Origin: Prevotella sp. CAG:617
GTDB lineage: Bacteria > Bacteroidota > Bacteroidia > Bacteroidales > Bacteroidaceae
DNA length: 60,664 nt
Direction of reading: 5' to 3'
NCBI GenBank assembly: GCA_000438115.1
Contig: FR903623.1
Location: forward strand, 1 to 60,664
Of the stretch, positions 7,309 through 15,612 are shown piece after piece. The translations under genes were made by a program, and so were the position numbers. Within the stretch, counting starts at the first letter, position 1. Every line of letters starts with the position of its first letter. A model generated the notes under the pieces. That model made no database searches. It saw nothing but the letters and a program-made list of their open reading frames with translations, and was not told the DNA's origin.

Positions 7309-7851
7309 TCAAGAAAAAAGCATGCCCTGTCGCACTTCAGACTCTTTTGCCTCTCCGGCCAATAATCGAACTAAAGTAAAAGCGAATTCGGTTACGGCTG
7401 CAGGCCCTTTTCCGGTTATTATATGATCATCAACTTCAACCAAACTTGCCGTGTATTCAGCACCATCCAAATATTTTTCAAACCCTGGATAACACGTCGC
7501 TTTCTTATGATTTAAGATGCCGATTTTTCCCAAAACCATGGGAGCTGCACAAATCGCCGCGACATATTTATGTTTTACACTTTGATCCTGCAACACTTTA
7601 CATAAAGCTTTATGTTCTGCAAGATTTGTGGCACCAGGAAGCCCTCCTGGCATCATCATCAATTCACAAGTTTCTGCATTAATTTCATCAAATAAAATAT
7701 CTGCATAAACAGGCACGTGATGAGAACTTGTTACCACTTTTTCACCTGTTACAGAAACAGTTTGTACATCAATTTGGGCCCGACGTAAAATATCAACAGT
7801 TCCCAAAGCTTCCATTTCTTCAAAACCGTCAGCTAAAAAAACATATACCAT
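7309..7851 (-). CDS. DJ-1/PfpI (ThiJ/YajL-like) family protein
   Basis: The 180-residue protein has the DJ-1 superfamily elbow cysteine C101 in AAICAAPMVLG and the conserved glutamate E12 (GFEEMEAL). The glyoxalase/deglycase-like YajL/DJ-1 branch typically has this size and the MMMPGGLPGA segment. Roles proposed for the family are protection against oxidants or glyoxals; the substrate here is unknown. It lies between pdxJ and recG (57 and 15 bp gaps). Confidence 0.9.
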   Translation of the reverse strand: MVYVFLADGFEEMEALGTVDILRRAQIDVQTVSVTGEKVVTSSHHVPVYADILFDEINAETCELMMMPGGLPGATNLAEHKALCKVLQDQSVKHKYVAAICAAPMVLGKIGILNHKKATCYPGFEKYLDGAEYTASLVEVDDHIITGKGPAAVTEFAFTLVRLLAGEAKESEVRQGMLFS

Positions 7852-7907
7852 AATATACTATATCTTTAAAGAAAAAATCCACACTAAATGCAATTCCTGC
7901 ATATACT

Positions 7908-8621
7908 CTATCTCAAACACTCAAGATATTTACGTATCGTATTATGCAATCCCAAATATAACGCATCACAAATTAATGCATGCCCAATACTGACCTCATC
8001 AATCCAAGGTATACACTGATGCAAATAGGACAAATTATGCAAATCCAAATCATGCCCGGCATTCAATCCTAAATAACAAGATCTAGCCTTTTGTGCAGCC
8101 TTTATAAAAGGAGCTATGGCTTGTTCTCTATTCAACTGATATCCAGATGCGTATGGCGCCGTATAAAGCTCAACGCGATCTGCTCCACATGCAGCAGCCC
8201 CCTCAACCATTTTCTCATCTGCATCAACAAATATAGAAGTTCGAATTCCGGCTTTTTTAAATGTACTGATTACATCCGTAAGGAACTTTTCATTATCCAC
8301 TGTGTTCCATCCATGATTTGACGTCAATTGTGTAGGACTGTCAGGGACCAAAGTTACCTGTGTTGGCACGACTTTTAACACCAACTCTACAAACCTCTCA
8401 TCCGGATACCCCTCTATATTAAATTCTGTTCGAAGAATTTCTTTTAAAGACAGAACATCAGCATATTTAATATGACGTTCATCCGGTCTTGGATGAACGG
8501 TTATTCCATTTGCGCCAAAAGCTTCACAATCCAACGCGACTTGCTCGACGTTAGGATTATTTTCTCCTCGAGCATTTCTCAACGTTGCGACCTTATTAAT
8601 ATTTACACTTAACTTAGTCAT
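7908..8621 (-). CDS. pdxJ: Pyridoxine 5'-phosphate synthase
   Basis: The 237-residue protein has PdxJ hallmarks: N-terminal VNINKVATLRNARG and the phosphate/active-site segment GITVHPRPDERHI. It condenses 3-amino-2-oxopropyl phosphate with 1-deoxyxylulose 5-phosphate to pyridoxine 5'-phosphate, the last ring-forming step of vitamin B6 synthesis. It is divergent from nadK across a 148-bp region, an arrangement I recall from other Bacteroidales. Confidence 0.96.
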   Translation of the reverse strand: MTKLSVNINKVATLRNARGENNPNVEQVALDCEAFGANGITVHPRPDERHIKYADVLSLKEILRTEFNIEGYPDERFVELVLKVVPTQVTLVPDSPTQLTSNHGWNTVDNEKFLTDVISTFKKAGIRTSIFVDADEKMVEGAAACGADRVELYTAPYASGYQLNREQAIAPFIKAAQKARSCYLGLNAGHDLDLHNLSYLHQCIPWIDEVSIGHALICDALYLGLHNTIRKYLECLR

Positions 8622-8647
8622 AAGCCATATATCTTAAAGAGATTTTG

Positions 8648-8735
8648 TATATTTGCAATTAACTTATATAGACTCGGCAACATTATTTTAGCCACTCTTC
8701 AATCTATTTTAATTACAAAAGTAATAAATTACTTT
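8648..8735. promoter_or_regulatory. Divergent pdxJ/nadK promoter region with palindrome
   Basis: On the plus strand TATATTTG at 8648-8655 fits a -7 box for nadK, with a leader of about 110 nt. On the minus strand TACTTTTG (8716-8723) fits a -7 box for pdxJ, with a leader near 90 nt. AAAGTAAT (8718-8725) and ATTACTTT (8728-8735) form a perfect dyad overlapping the pdxJ box, a possible shared operator. No good -33 element was found for either. Confidence 0.35.
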
Positions 8736-8769
8736 CAAAAAAACAACATTTAGCTAGTGAGCAAAAAAC

Positions 8770-9660
8770 ATGTCACTACCACAACGACCACATATCGCAA
8801 TCTTTGGTAACATTCACCAATCATCTAAAGGACAATATGTCAAAAATATATTGGACAAATTAATGACCAACAATTTTGACATTGCTCTTGAACACAGTTT
8901 CAACCAATACATTCAAACGGAGTTAGGAATTTCGACACATGGCATAAATTCTTTCCAACAAATTAATAATACATATAATCTAGCCATTTCAATTGGAGGC
9001 GATGGCACGTTTTTAAATACAGCAGCCCAAATCAAAAATTTGGAAATCCCTATTCTGGGAATCAACACCGGACATTTGGGATTCATGGCTGACGTTTCTC
9101 CCGAAAACATAGACAACGCAATTGAATCACTTGCAAATCAAAATTTTATGGTTGAAGATAGAAGTGTCATTCAAGTTAGCACCAACAAGCAAGTAATCAA
9201 TTGCTATCCTTTTGCTTTAAATGAAGTTGCAATATTAAAGCACGACAATTCATCACTCATTGAAGTAAAAACAGAAATCAACGGTTCACTCCTAACAAAT
9301 TATCTTGCAGATGGTATAATCATCTGCACCCCCACAGGTTCCACGGGATATTCCTTAAGTGCAGGTGGACCTATTATGGTTCCCGACGCCAAGAATTTCT
9401 GCATTTCTGCAGTCGCCCCTCATAGTTTGTATATTCGACCTGTAGTGCTCAGGGACGATGTAACAATCACATTAGAAGTACAAAGCAGAAGCCACAATTT
9501 CATGATCTCCATTGACGGCAGAAGTGAAAGTTTCTCTGCTGATACAAAAGTCACATTATGCAAAGCTCCTTATTGTGTAAAAATCGTCAAAGTCTTCCAC
9601 AAGAACTTCTTTGAAACTTTAAAAGAAAAAATGATGTGGGGAATTGATAACAGGATTTAG
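8770..9660 (+). CDS. nadK: NAD kinase
   Basis: The 296-residue protein has the ATP/NAD kinase motifs GGDGTFLN (from residue 76), NEVAI, and the NAD-binding loop TPTGSTGYSLSAGGP. It phosphorylates NAD to NADP, the only route to NADP. It is divergent from pdxJ and followed after 12 bp by an ABC exporter gene that is probably co-transcribed. ATG start at 8770 without a Shine-Dalgarno. Confidence 0.97.
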   Translation: MSLPQRPHIAIFGNIHQSSKGQYVKNILDKLMTNNFDIALEHSFNQYIQTELGISTHGINSFQQINNTYNLAISIGGDGTFLNTAAQIKNLEIPILGINTGHLGFMADVSPENIDNAIESLANQNFMVEDRSVIQVSTNKQVINCYPFALNEVAILKHDNSSLIEVKTEINGSLLTNYLADGIIICTPTGSTGYSLSAGGPIMVPDAKNFCISAVAPHSLYIRPVVLRDDVTITLEVQSRSHNFMISIDGRSESFSADTKVTLCKAPYCVKIVKVFHKNFFETLKEKMMWGIDNRI

Positions 9661-9672
9661 CCAATATGCGCC

Positions 9673-11310
9673 ATGGAAAAATTGACATCATCAAAAGACA
9701 TATTTATATGGCTATATAATACCTGGAAAGGATATAAATTACAAACAATAATCAATATTGCCATTGGAATATTACTAGTCTTCACAGATCTAGCATTTGT
9801 TTGGGGAACAAAACTATGTATTGATATCGCGACTCATAACAACACAAGATTCAGCTTAAAATCAGCGATTACCCTACTTATCATATTACTTATTACCCAA
9901 CTGCTACTTTCCTACGCCAGCAAATGGGTTAAAGCCACGTTAGGGGCAAAAAGCACATGCCAAATGCAAAAGGACAACTATCGGCATTTACTACAATGTG
10001 ACTGGTCGGCCTTAAAACAATACCATAGCGGTGATATTCTAAACAGGCTGGAAAAAGACATCGATTCCATTGTTACGTTTCTAACAGAATCCATTCCGTC
10101 ACTTCTGGCAACTGTTACCAGACTAATCGGTGCTTTTTTGATTCTGTACATAATGAACAAGACACTTGCACTTATTATAATTATCATTTGCCCATTATTT
10201 TTGATTATCAGTAAATTATACGTAAAAAAAACAAGGCTGATCACCCATGATATACGAACGTCTGAAAGCAAAATTCAAACAACTATTCAGGAAGGTTTAC
10301 AGCATATTACCGTACTCAAAACATTTGGAAAAACTTTATGGGCCACAGAAATTCTGAATGAGACACAAAACAACCTAAAAAAAGGAATCAAAAACAAAAC
10401 GATATACTCCAGCATTTCGTCTTTAACTATGAACTTTGGATTCTCGGCTGGATATATTATCACTTTCACTTGGGGAGTCCTTAATTTGGAAAATGGAATT
10501 ATAACTTATGGCGCACTCATAGCCTTCATGCAACTTATCGGGCAAATTCAAGCTCCTATCAGAAACCTTTCACGCTACATTCCCATATTCATAAATGCCT
10601 TTACCGCAAGCGAGCGCATTATTGAACTACAAGCAATAAAACAAGAAAAATTATTCTACAAGCCGTTGCTGAAAGGTGATGTGGGAATAGAATTAAAAAA
10701 CGTTACATTTCAATATCCCAAAGGGCGTCATATTTTTGAAAATTTCTCATATAATTTTACCCCACATAGCAAAACTGCAATCGTAGGCGAAACCGGAAAA
10801 GGAAAAACGACTTTAATAAGACTTGCACTTTCTCTCCTGCACCCCCAAAAAGGATGCATAGAAATATATAACAAGACTACACGTTTGTCACTTACCAACT
10901 TATCACGTAATAACTTTTCATACGTGCCACAAGGAAACACATTACTAAACGGAACCATAAAAAGCAATCTGATTCTCGGAAACGAATATGCCACAGAAAC
11001 AGACATGGTCAATGCGCTCACTGCTGCATGTGCCAATTTCGTATTCAACTCAGAAAAAGGGCTGGATATGCCATGTGGCGAAGGTGGTAACGGACTTTCT
11101 GAAGGACAGGCCCAACGAATCAGCATTGCAAGAGCGTTATTAAAACCATGCAGCATTCTCATTATGGATGAAGCCACATCCTCTTTAGATGAGGATACAG
11201 AAAAGAATGTTATAAAAAACATTACAAGTCTATACCCTGAAAAAACCATAATCTTTATTACGCACAGACCTGAAATTCTAAAATATTGCACTCACGTTCT
11301 GCATTTATAA
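9673..11310 (+). CDS. ABC exporter half-transporter (fused permease-ATPase)
   Basis: The 545-residue protein has an N-terminal six-helix membrane domain (about 20-310) and a C-terminal nucleotide-binding domain: Walker A GETGKGKT (372-379), Q-loop YVPQG, signature LSEGQ (475-479), Walker B ILIMDE (E500) and H-loop ITHRP. LSEGQ instead of LSGGQ and the K in Walker A are mild departures from consensus. It would work as a homodimer exporting an unknown substrate. Compared with MsbA-type exporters it is slightly short. The nadK-ABC pairing gives no clue to the substrate. Confidence 0.9.
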   Translation: MEKLTSSKDIFIWLYNTWKGYKLQTIINIAIGILLVFTDLAFVWGTKLCIDIATHNNTRFSLKSAITLLIILLITQLLLSYASKWVKATLGAKSTCQMQKDNYRHLLQCDWSALKQYHSGDILNRLEKDIDSIVTFLTESIPSLLATVTRLIGAFLILYIMNKTLALIIIIICPLFLIISKLYVKKTRLITHDIRTSESKIQTTIQEGLQHITVLKTFGKTLWATEILNETQNNLKKGIKNKTIYSSISSLTMNFGFSAGYIITFTWGVLNLENGIITYGALIAFMQLIGQIQAPIRNLSRYIPIFINAFTASERIIELQAIKQEKLFYKPLLKGDVGIELKNVTFQYPKGRHIFENFSYNFTPHSKTAIVGETGKGKTTLIRLALSLLHPQKGCIEIYNKTTRLSLTNLSRNNFSYVPQGNTLLNGTIKSNLILGNEYATETDMVNALTAACANFVFNSEKGLDMPCGEGGNGLSEGQAQRISIARALLKPCSILIMDEATSSLDEDTEKNVIKNITSLYPEKTIIFITHRPEILKYCTHVLHL

Positions 11311-11408
11311 TATTATCAGCATAATTAAAAACAAGAAAACAAAAAAACACCAGTCTTTCCTGCTCCTATACAAAAGGAAAAGAAAAGCTCTTTTTTATCA
11401 CAAAAAAC

Positions 11409-11440
11409 TTTGCTTATTCGGATATTTTTCAGCAAATTTG
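11409..11440 (+). promoter_or_regulatory. Promoter of the galactose operon
   Basis: TTTG at 11409-11412, a 20-nt spacer and CAAATTTG at 11433-11440 match the phylum promoter with one mismatch. Transcription would begin near 11447. This rules out the TTG at 11438 as the start of galM and points to the ATG at 11474. Confidence 0.6.
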
Positions 11441-11473
11441 CAAGAGGAAAAATCAATCAAATATCTAATAAAC

Positions 11474-12559
11474 ATGGAAAACATAGAAAAATCAATTAGT
11501 GGGCTTCAAAGAGAAAAGTTCCAGAAAAATATCGATGGAAAACTTACTGATTTATTCTTTTTACATAATGCAGCCGGCCATGAAATTGCAATCACCAATT
11601 ACGGTGGTACAATTGTAGCGATCATGGTTCCTGACAAAAACGGGAACTTAAGTAACATTATTCAAGGCCATGATTGCATTGAGGATTGCATTTCATCACC
11701 TGAGCCATTCCTAAGTACCCTAATCGGCCGATATGGAAATCGTATCTGCAAGGGTAAATTTACTATGAACAACAAAGAATACAAACTAGCCATCAACAAT
11801 GGAGAAAATCACCTACATGGCGGCCCGACAGGTTTTCATAGTAGAGTATGGGATGCAGAACAAGTTGACACACAAAGTTTGATTTTACGTTACACATCAG
11901 CATACTACGAAGAAGGATTCCCCGGTGAATTGAAAATGACTGTCATGTACACTTTTAACGATGATGATGAACTGATTATCAATTATCGTGGAACAACAAA
12001 TAAGAAGACTGTAGTAAACATGACTCACCACGGTTTCTTCTCACTTGCAGGCATTGCAAACCCCACACCTACAATTGAAGATATTGAGTGCCAAATCAAT
12101 GCAGATTACTATATTCCTATTGACAAGAACTCAATTCCGACAGGCGAAATTCTCAAAGTGGAAGGCACACCATTTGATTTTAGAACCATGCGTAAAATAG
12201 GACAAGACATTGATGCCGACAACGAACAAATAAAAAATGGTGCAGGCTACGACCATTGCTTTGTATTGAAAAAGAATGAACCCGGTGAACTCTCTTTTGC
12301 TGCAAAAGTCGTTGAGCCAAAAAGCAAAAGAACAATGGAGGTTTGGACAACAGAACCTGGAGTTCAATTTTACACAGACAATTGGGCTGATGGATACAAG
12401 GGACAATTTGGTGCCACATTCCCAAGACGAAGCGCAATCTGTTTTGAGGCACAACACTTCCCAGACAGTCCGAATCATTCTTACTTCCCCCCTGTTATAC
12501 TCAAGCCTGGAGAACTATACTCCCAAAAAACCATTTACAAATTTGGCATAGCAGATTAA
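11474..12559 (+). CDS. galM: Aldose 1-epimerase (galactose mutarotase)
   Basis: The 361-residue protein has GalM signatures: NHLHGGPTGFHSRVWDA (first catalytic histidine region), MTHHGFFSLAG, DHCFVL and the C-terminal EAQHFPDSPNH with the catalytic glutamate. It interconverts alpha and beta galactose, feeding galactokinase with the alpha anomer. There is no signal peptide. It is first in galM-permease-galK, with a 46-bp gap to the permease. An upstream TTG at 11438 would add 12 residues but lies in the -7 box. Confidence 0.94.
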   Translation: MENIEKSISGLQREKFQKNIDGKLTDLFFLHNAAGHEIAITNYGGTIVAIMVPDKNGNLSNIIQGHDCIEDCISSPEPFLSTLIGRYGNRICKGKFTMNNKEYKLAINNGENHLHGGPTGFHSRVWDAEQVDTQSLILRYTSAYYEEGFPGELKMTVMYTFNDDDELIINYRGTTNKKTVVNMTHHGFFSLAGIANPTPTIEDIECQINADYYIPIDKNSIPTGEILKVEGTPFDFRTMRKIGQDIDADNEQIKNGAGYDHCFVLKKNEPGELSFAAKVVEPKSKRTMEVWTTEPGVQFYTDNWADGYKGQFGATFPRRSAICFEAQHFPDSPNHSYFPPVILKPGELYSQKTIYKFGIAD

Positions 12560-12605
12560 GTTGACAATCAACAATAAATTACTAATATAAAAACAAACTA
12601 AAAAA

Positions 12606-13910
12606 ATGGTAGAACAAAAGAAAAATAACGCGCTCCCCATTGTGATGATGTTTGCGTTGTTTGCAATGATTGCATTCGTTACAAATTTATGTTCCCCAAT
12701 GGGAGTCATTGTTAAAAATCAATTTGGTGCATCCAACTTTGAAGCCGCATTAGGTAATGCAGCCAATTTTATTGCCTATGCAGTAATGGGAATTCCTTCA
12801 GGACTTCTTTTAAAGAAAATCGGTTACAAGAAAACGGCTCTTGTTGCCATTGTTGTAGGATTCATAGGCGTATTGCTGCAATATTTCTCAGGTAAAGCAA
12901 GTGACAGTAACGCATTTGCCATATATCTGACAGGAGCATTCATTGCCGGATTCTGTATGTGTATGCTTAACACCGTAGTTAATCCTATGCTTAACACCCT
13001 TGGCGGTGGTGGTAACAAAGGCAACCAATTGATCCAATTTGGCGGCGTATTAAACTCTTTTTCAGCTACATTCGTTACAATTTTTGTAGGAGCACTCGTA
13101 GGTGACGCCACAAAAGCCAAAATCAGCGATGCCACACCTGCTCTGTTCATTGCTTTAGGTATCTTTGCCATTGCATTTATCGTATTGGCAATTGTCAACA
13201 TCCCTGAACCTCCAACGAATCAGAAAAAAGAAGCCAGCACACAGAAAGATCCGTACAGTGCATTCTCTTTCAGACATTTTAATTTAGGAATCTTAGCTAT
13301 ATTCTTCTACATGGGTATTGAAGTTGGCGTGCCGTATTATGTCAATCAATATCTTACAGCTACCCCCGACTCAGCTACAGCAGGTGTTGGTATTGATGCT
13401 GGTATAGCTGGTTCCATCGTTGGAATTTATTGGCTTTTGATGCTTGTTGGCCGTCTGGTTGGCGGAGTTATTGGCTCAAAAGTTTCAAGTAAGGCGCAAA
13501 TTACAGTTGTTAGTTCTTTATGCATCATCTTCGTACTGATCGGTATGTTTGCTCCGGAAACCAACGTTACAATTTTTGGTTTTAATGGTAGTGAAGGAAC
13601 ATTCTCTACAGCTCAAGTTCCGGTTGGTGTACTGTTCCTAATTCTGGTAGGACTTTGTTCATCTGTAATGTGGGGAGGAATCTTCAATATGGCAGTTGAA
13701 GGCTTAGGTAAATACACTGAATTCGCATCCGGAATGTTCATGGTAATGGTTTGCGGTGGCGGTATCATTGTTCCCATTCAAGGTTGGGTTGCTGATATCT
13801 GCTCTAACTATATGACCAGCTACATTGTAATTCTAGCTTGTGCTGCTTATATTCTGTTCTTTGCCTTGATCGGAAGCAAAAATGTAAACAAAGATATTCC
13901 TACAGCATAA
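12606..13910 (+). CDS. MFS hexose permease (FucP/GluP-like galactose/glucose transporter)
   Basis: The 434-residue protein is strongly hydrophobic with about twelve membrane segments, a short loop after helix six and glycine-rich helices typical of the FHS (FucP/GluP) branch of the major facilitator superfamily. It sits between galM and galK in one operon, so galactose and/or glucose is the likely cargo, taken up by proton or sodium symport. It begins at an ATG at 12606 and ends 27 bp before galK. Confidence 0.9.
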   Translation: MVEQKKNNALPIVMMFALFAMIAFVTNLCSPMGVIVKNQFGASNFEAALGNAANFIAYAVMGIPSGLLLKKIGYKKTALVAIVVGFIGVLLQYFSGKASDSNAFAIYLTGAFIAGFCMCMLNTVVNPMLNTLGGGGNKGNQLIQFGGVLNSFSATFVTIFVGALVGDATKAKISDATPALFIALGIFAIAFIVLAIVNIPEPPTNQKKEASTQKDPYSAFSFRHFNLGILAIFFYMGIEVGVPYYVNQYLTATPDSATAGVGIDAGIAGSIVGIYWLLMLVGRLVGGVIGSKVSSKAQITVVSSLCIIFVLIGMFAPETNVTIFGFNGSEGTFSTAQVPVGVLFLILVGLCSSVMWGGIFNMAVEGLGKYTEFASGMFMVMVCGGGIIVPIQGWVADICSNYMTSYIVILACAAYILFFALIGSKNVNKDIPTA

Positions 13911-13937
13911 ATTTGGTAACTCCTAAAATTTGATCGT

Positions 13938-15098
13938 ATGAAATTAACAATAGAAGATGTAAGAAGCCGCTTTATTGAGCACTTCGACGGAACAACAGGA
14001 AGCGTATATACCTCACCGGGAAGAATTAATATCATTGGAGAACATACCGACTACAACGGCGGTTTCGTATTTCCCGGTGCAGTACAACAAGGTGTTATAG
14101 CTGAAATCAAGCCAAACGGAACACGTACCGTTCGCGCCTATTCCATTGACATGAAAGATTATGTAGAATTTAATCTTGACGATGAAAAAGGTCCCTCTGC
14201 AACCCACTTCAGATTTGTTTTCGGTGTATGCCGCGAAATGATGAAAAGAGGTGTACCAGTTGAAGGATTCAACACCGCATTTGCAGGAGACGTGCCTATA
14301 GGAGCCGGAATGAGTTCGTCAGCTGCATTGGAAAGTACATTTGCATTTGCCCTTAATGATTTATTCGGTGACAACAAAATCGAAAAATTTGAATTGGCAA
14401 AAGTCGGACAGGCAACAGAGCATAAATATATCGGATGCAATTGTGGCATTATGGATCAATTTGCCTCAATCTTTGGAAAAGCAGATCAGTTAATCCGTTT
14501 GGATTGTCGCTCTGGTGAGTACAAATACTATCCGTTCCACCCCAAAGGCTATAAACTGGTGCTTCTCAATTCATGTGTTAAACACAATCTGGCAGGATCA
14601 GCTTATAACGACCGCCGTAAGAGTTGCGAAAACGTTGTAGCAGCTATCCAAAAAAATCATCCTGAAGTAGAAACCCTAAGAGATGCCAATTGGGCCATGC
14701 TCTCTGAAGTTAGAGATACGGTTTCTGAAGAAGATTTGCTGAGAGCTAAATATGTATTGGGTGAAAAAGACCGCGTTCTGGCTGTTTGCGATGCTTTGGA
14801 AAAAGATGATTACGAAACAGTTGGAGAAAAAATGTATGAAACACACGAAGGTCTGAGCAAAGACTACGAAGTTTCATGTGCGGAACTTGACTTCCTCAAT
14901 GATATCGCAAAATCATGCGGAGTAACCGGTTCACGCGTAATGGGTGGTGGATTTGGCGGTTGCACAATCAACCTTGTCAGAGAAGAATTATATGAAAACT
15001 TTATTACGACAGCCAAAAAAGAATATAAAGAAAAATTTGGAAAAGAACCTGTTGTTATTGACGTTGTAATTGGTGATGGAGCTCGTAAACTGTGCTAA
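13938..15098 (+). CDS. galK: Galactokinase
   Basis: The 386-residue protein has the three GHMP kinase motifs: GRINIIGEHTDYNGG near residue 30 (the galactokinase signature), the phosphate loop PIGAGMSSSAALE, and C-terminal GGGFGGCTINL. It phosphorylates alpha-D-galactose to galactose 1-phosphate, the entry to the Leloir pathway. galT and galE are not in the window. The operon ends at a strong terminator 22 bp after the stop. Confidence 0.97.
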   Translation: MKLTIEDVRSRFIEHFDGTTGSVYTSPGRINIIGEHTDYNGGFVFPGAVQQGVIAEIKPNGTRTVRAYSIDMKDYVEFNLDDEKGPSATHFRFVFGVCREMMKRGVPVEGFNTAFAGDVPIGAGMSSSAALESTFAFALNDLFGDNKIEKFELAKVGQATEHKYIGCNCGIMDQFASIFGKADQLIRLDCRSGEYKYYPFHPKGYKLVLLNSCVKHNLAGSAYNDRRKSCENVVAAIQKNHPEVETLRDANWAMLSEVRDTVSEEDLLRAKYVLGEKDRVLAVCDALEKDDYETVGEKMYETHEGLSKDYEVSCAELDFLNDIAKSCGVTGSRVMGGGFGGCTINLVREELYENFITTAKKEYKEKFGKEPVVIDVVIGDGARKLC

Positions 15099-15120
15099 TC
15101 AGCAATACATTCATAATAAA

Positions 15121-15166
15121 AAGAAAATCCCGAACTATATTAAAGTTCGGGATTTTCTTTTTATTC
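15121..15166 (+). terminator. Intrinsic terminator of the gal operon
   Basis: A perfect 16-bp stem (15121-15136 with 15144-15159), loop of 7 nt, core CCCGAACT/AGTTCGGG, is followed by TTTTATT. Confidence 0.9.
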
Positions 15167-15514
15167 TTCACTGCTAAAAAGGTTACGCTTTTTAAGACTT
15201 TGGCCCTTATTTCTATATTACTTTACATCCAGTTATTTCATATATTCCCAACTATTATTTTACTTTGCAAAAAAAGGAGATAATACTTATAAATAAGCCC
15301 CATCGTCAAAAAGAAATTCAAGACATAAGACTATACCAGGAATCAAGATTTCACACAATAGAACACTACAATACGCCCTCCGCAAGTACAGTTGAAACAA
15401 AAGGCTAATAAATCGGCCACGCCCCCACTTCTCTACGTCCTCAATTATCCGATTTTTTTACAATGCTACCCCAATCCAAACAAGGTTGGACTTTAATTTC
15501 ATTAGAAACCTTCT
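15167..15514. other. Gene-free spacer between convergent units
   Basis: Between the galK terminator and the terminator of the TPR gene I see no open frame with recognisable content, no tRNA and no clear repeat. A 63-codon frame starting inside galK's end merely reads through the terminator. Confidence 0.6.
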
Positions 15515-15548
15515 AAAAAAATTTAGATAGGAATTTATCCTATCTAAA
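15515..15548 (-). terminator. Intrinsic terminator of the TPR gene
   Basis: An 11-bp perfect stem TTTAGATAGGA (15522-15532) and TCCTATCTAAA (15538-15548), loop of 5 nt, is followed on the minus strand by seven T (15515-15521). It lies 64 nt after the stop of the TPR gene. Confidence 0.85.
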
Positions 15549-15612
15549 CCGTATATTGAAAGATCTTGAATCGTGCCTGCCCTATTTTAAAATATAGATA
15601 CAGTTAATTTCA

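Noticed and set aside
11438..11473. TTG start for galM giving 12 extra residues
   Set aside because: The TTG is part of the -7 box; the family-like start is the ATG at 11474.
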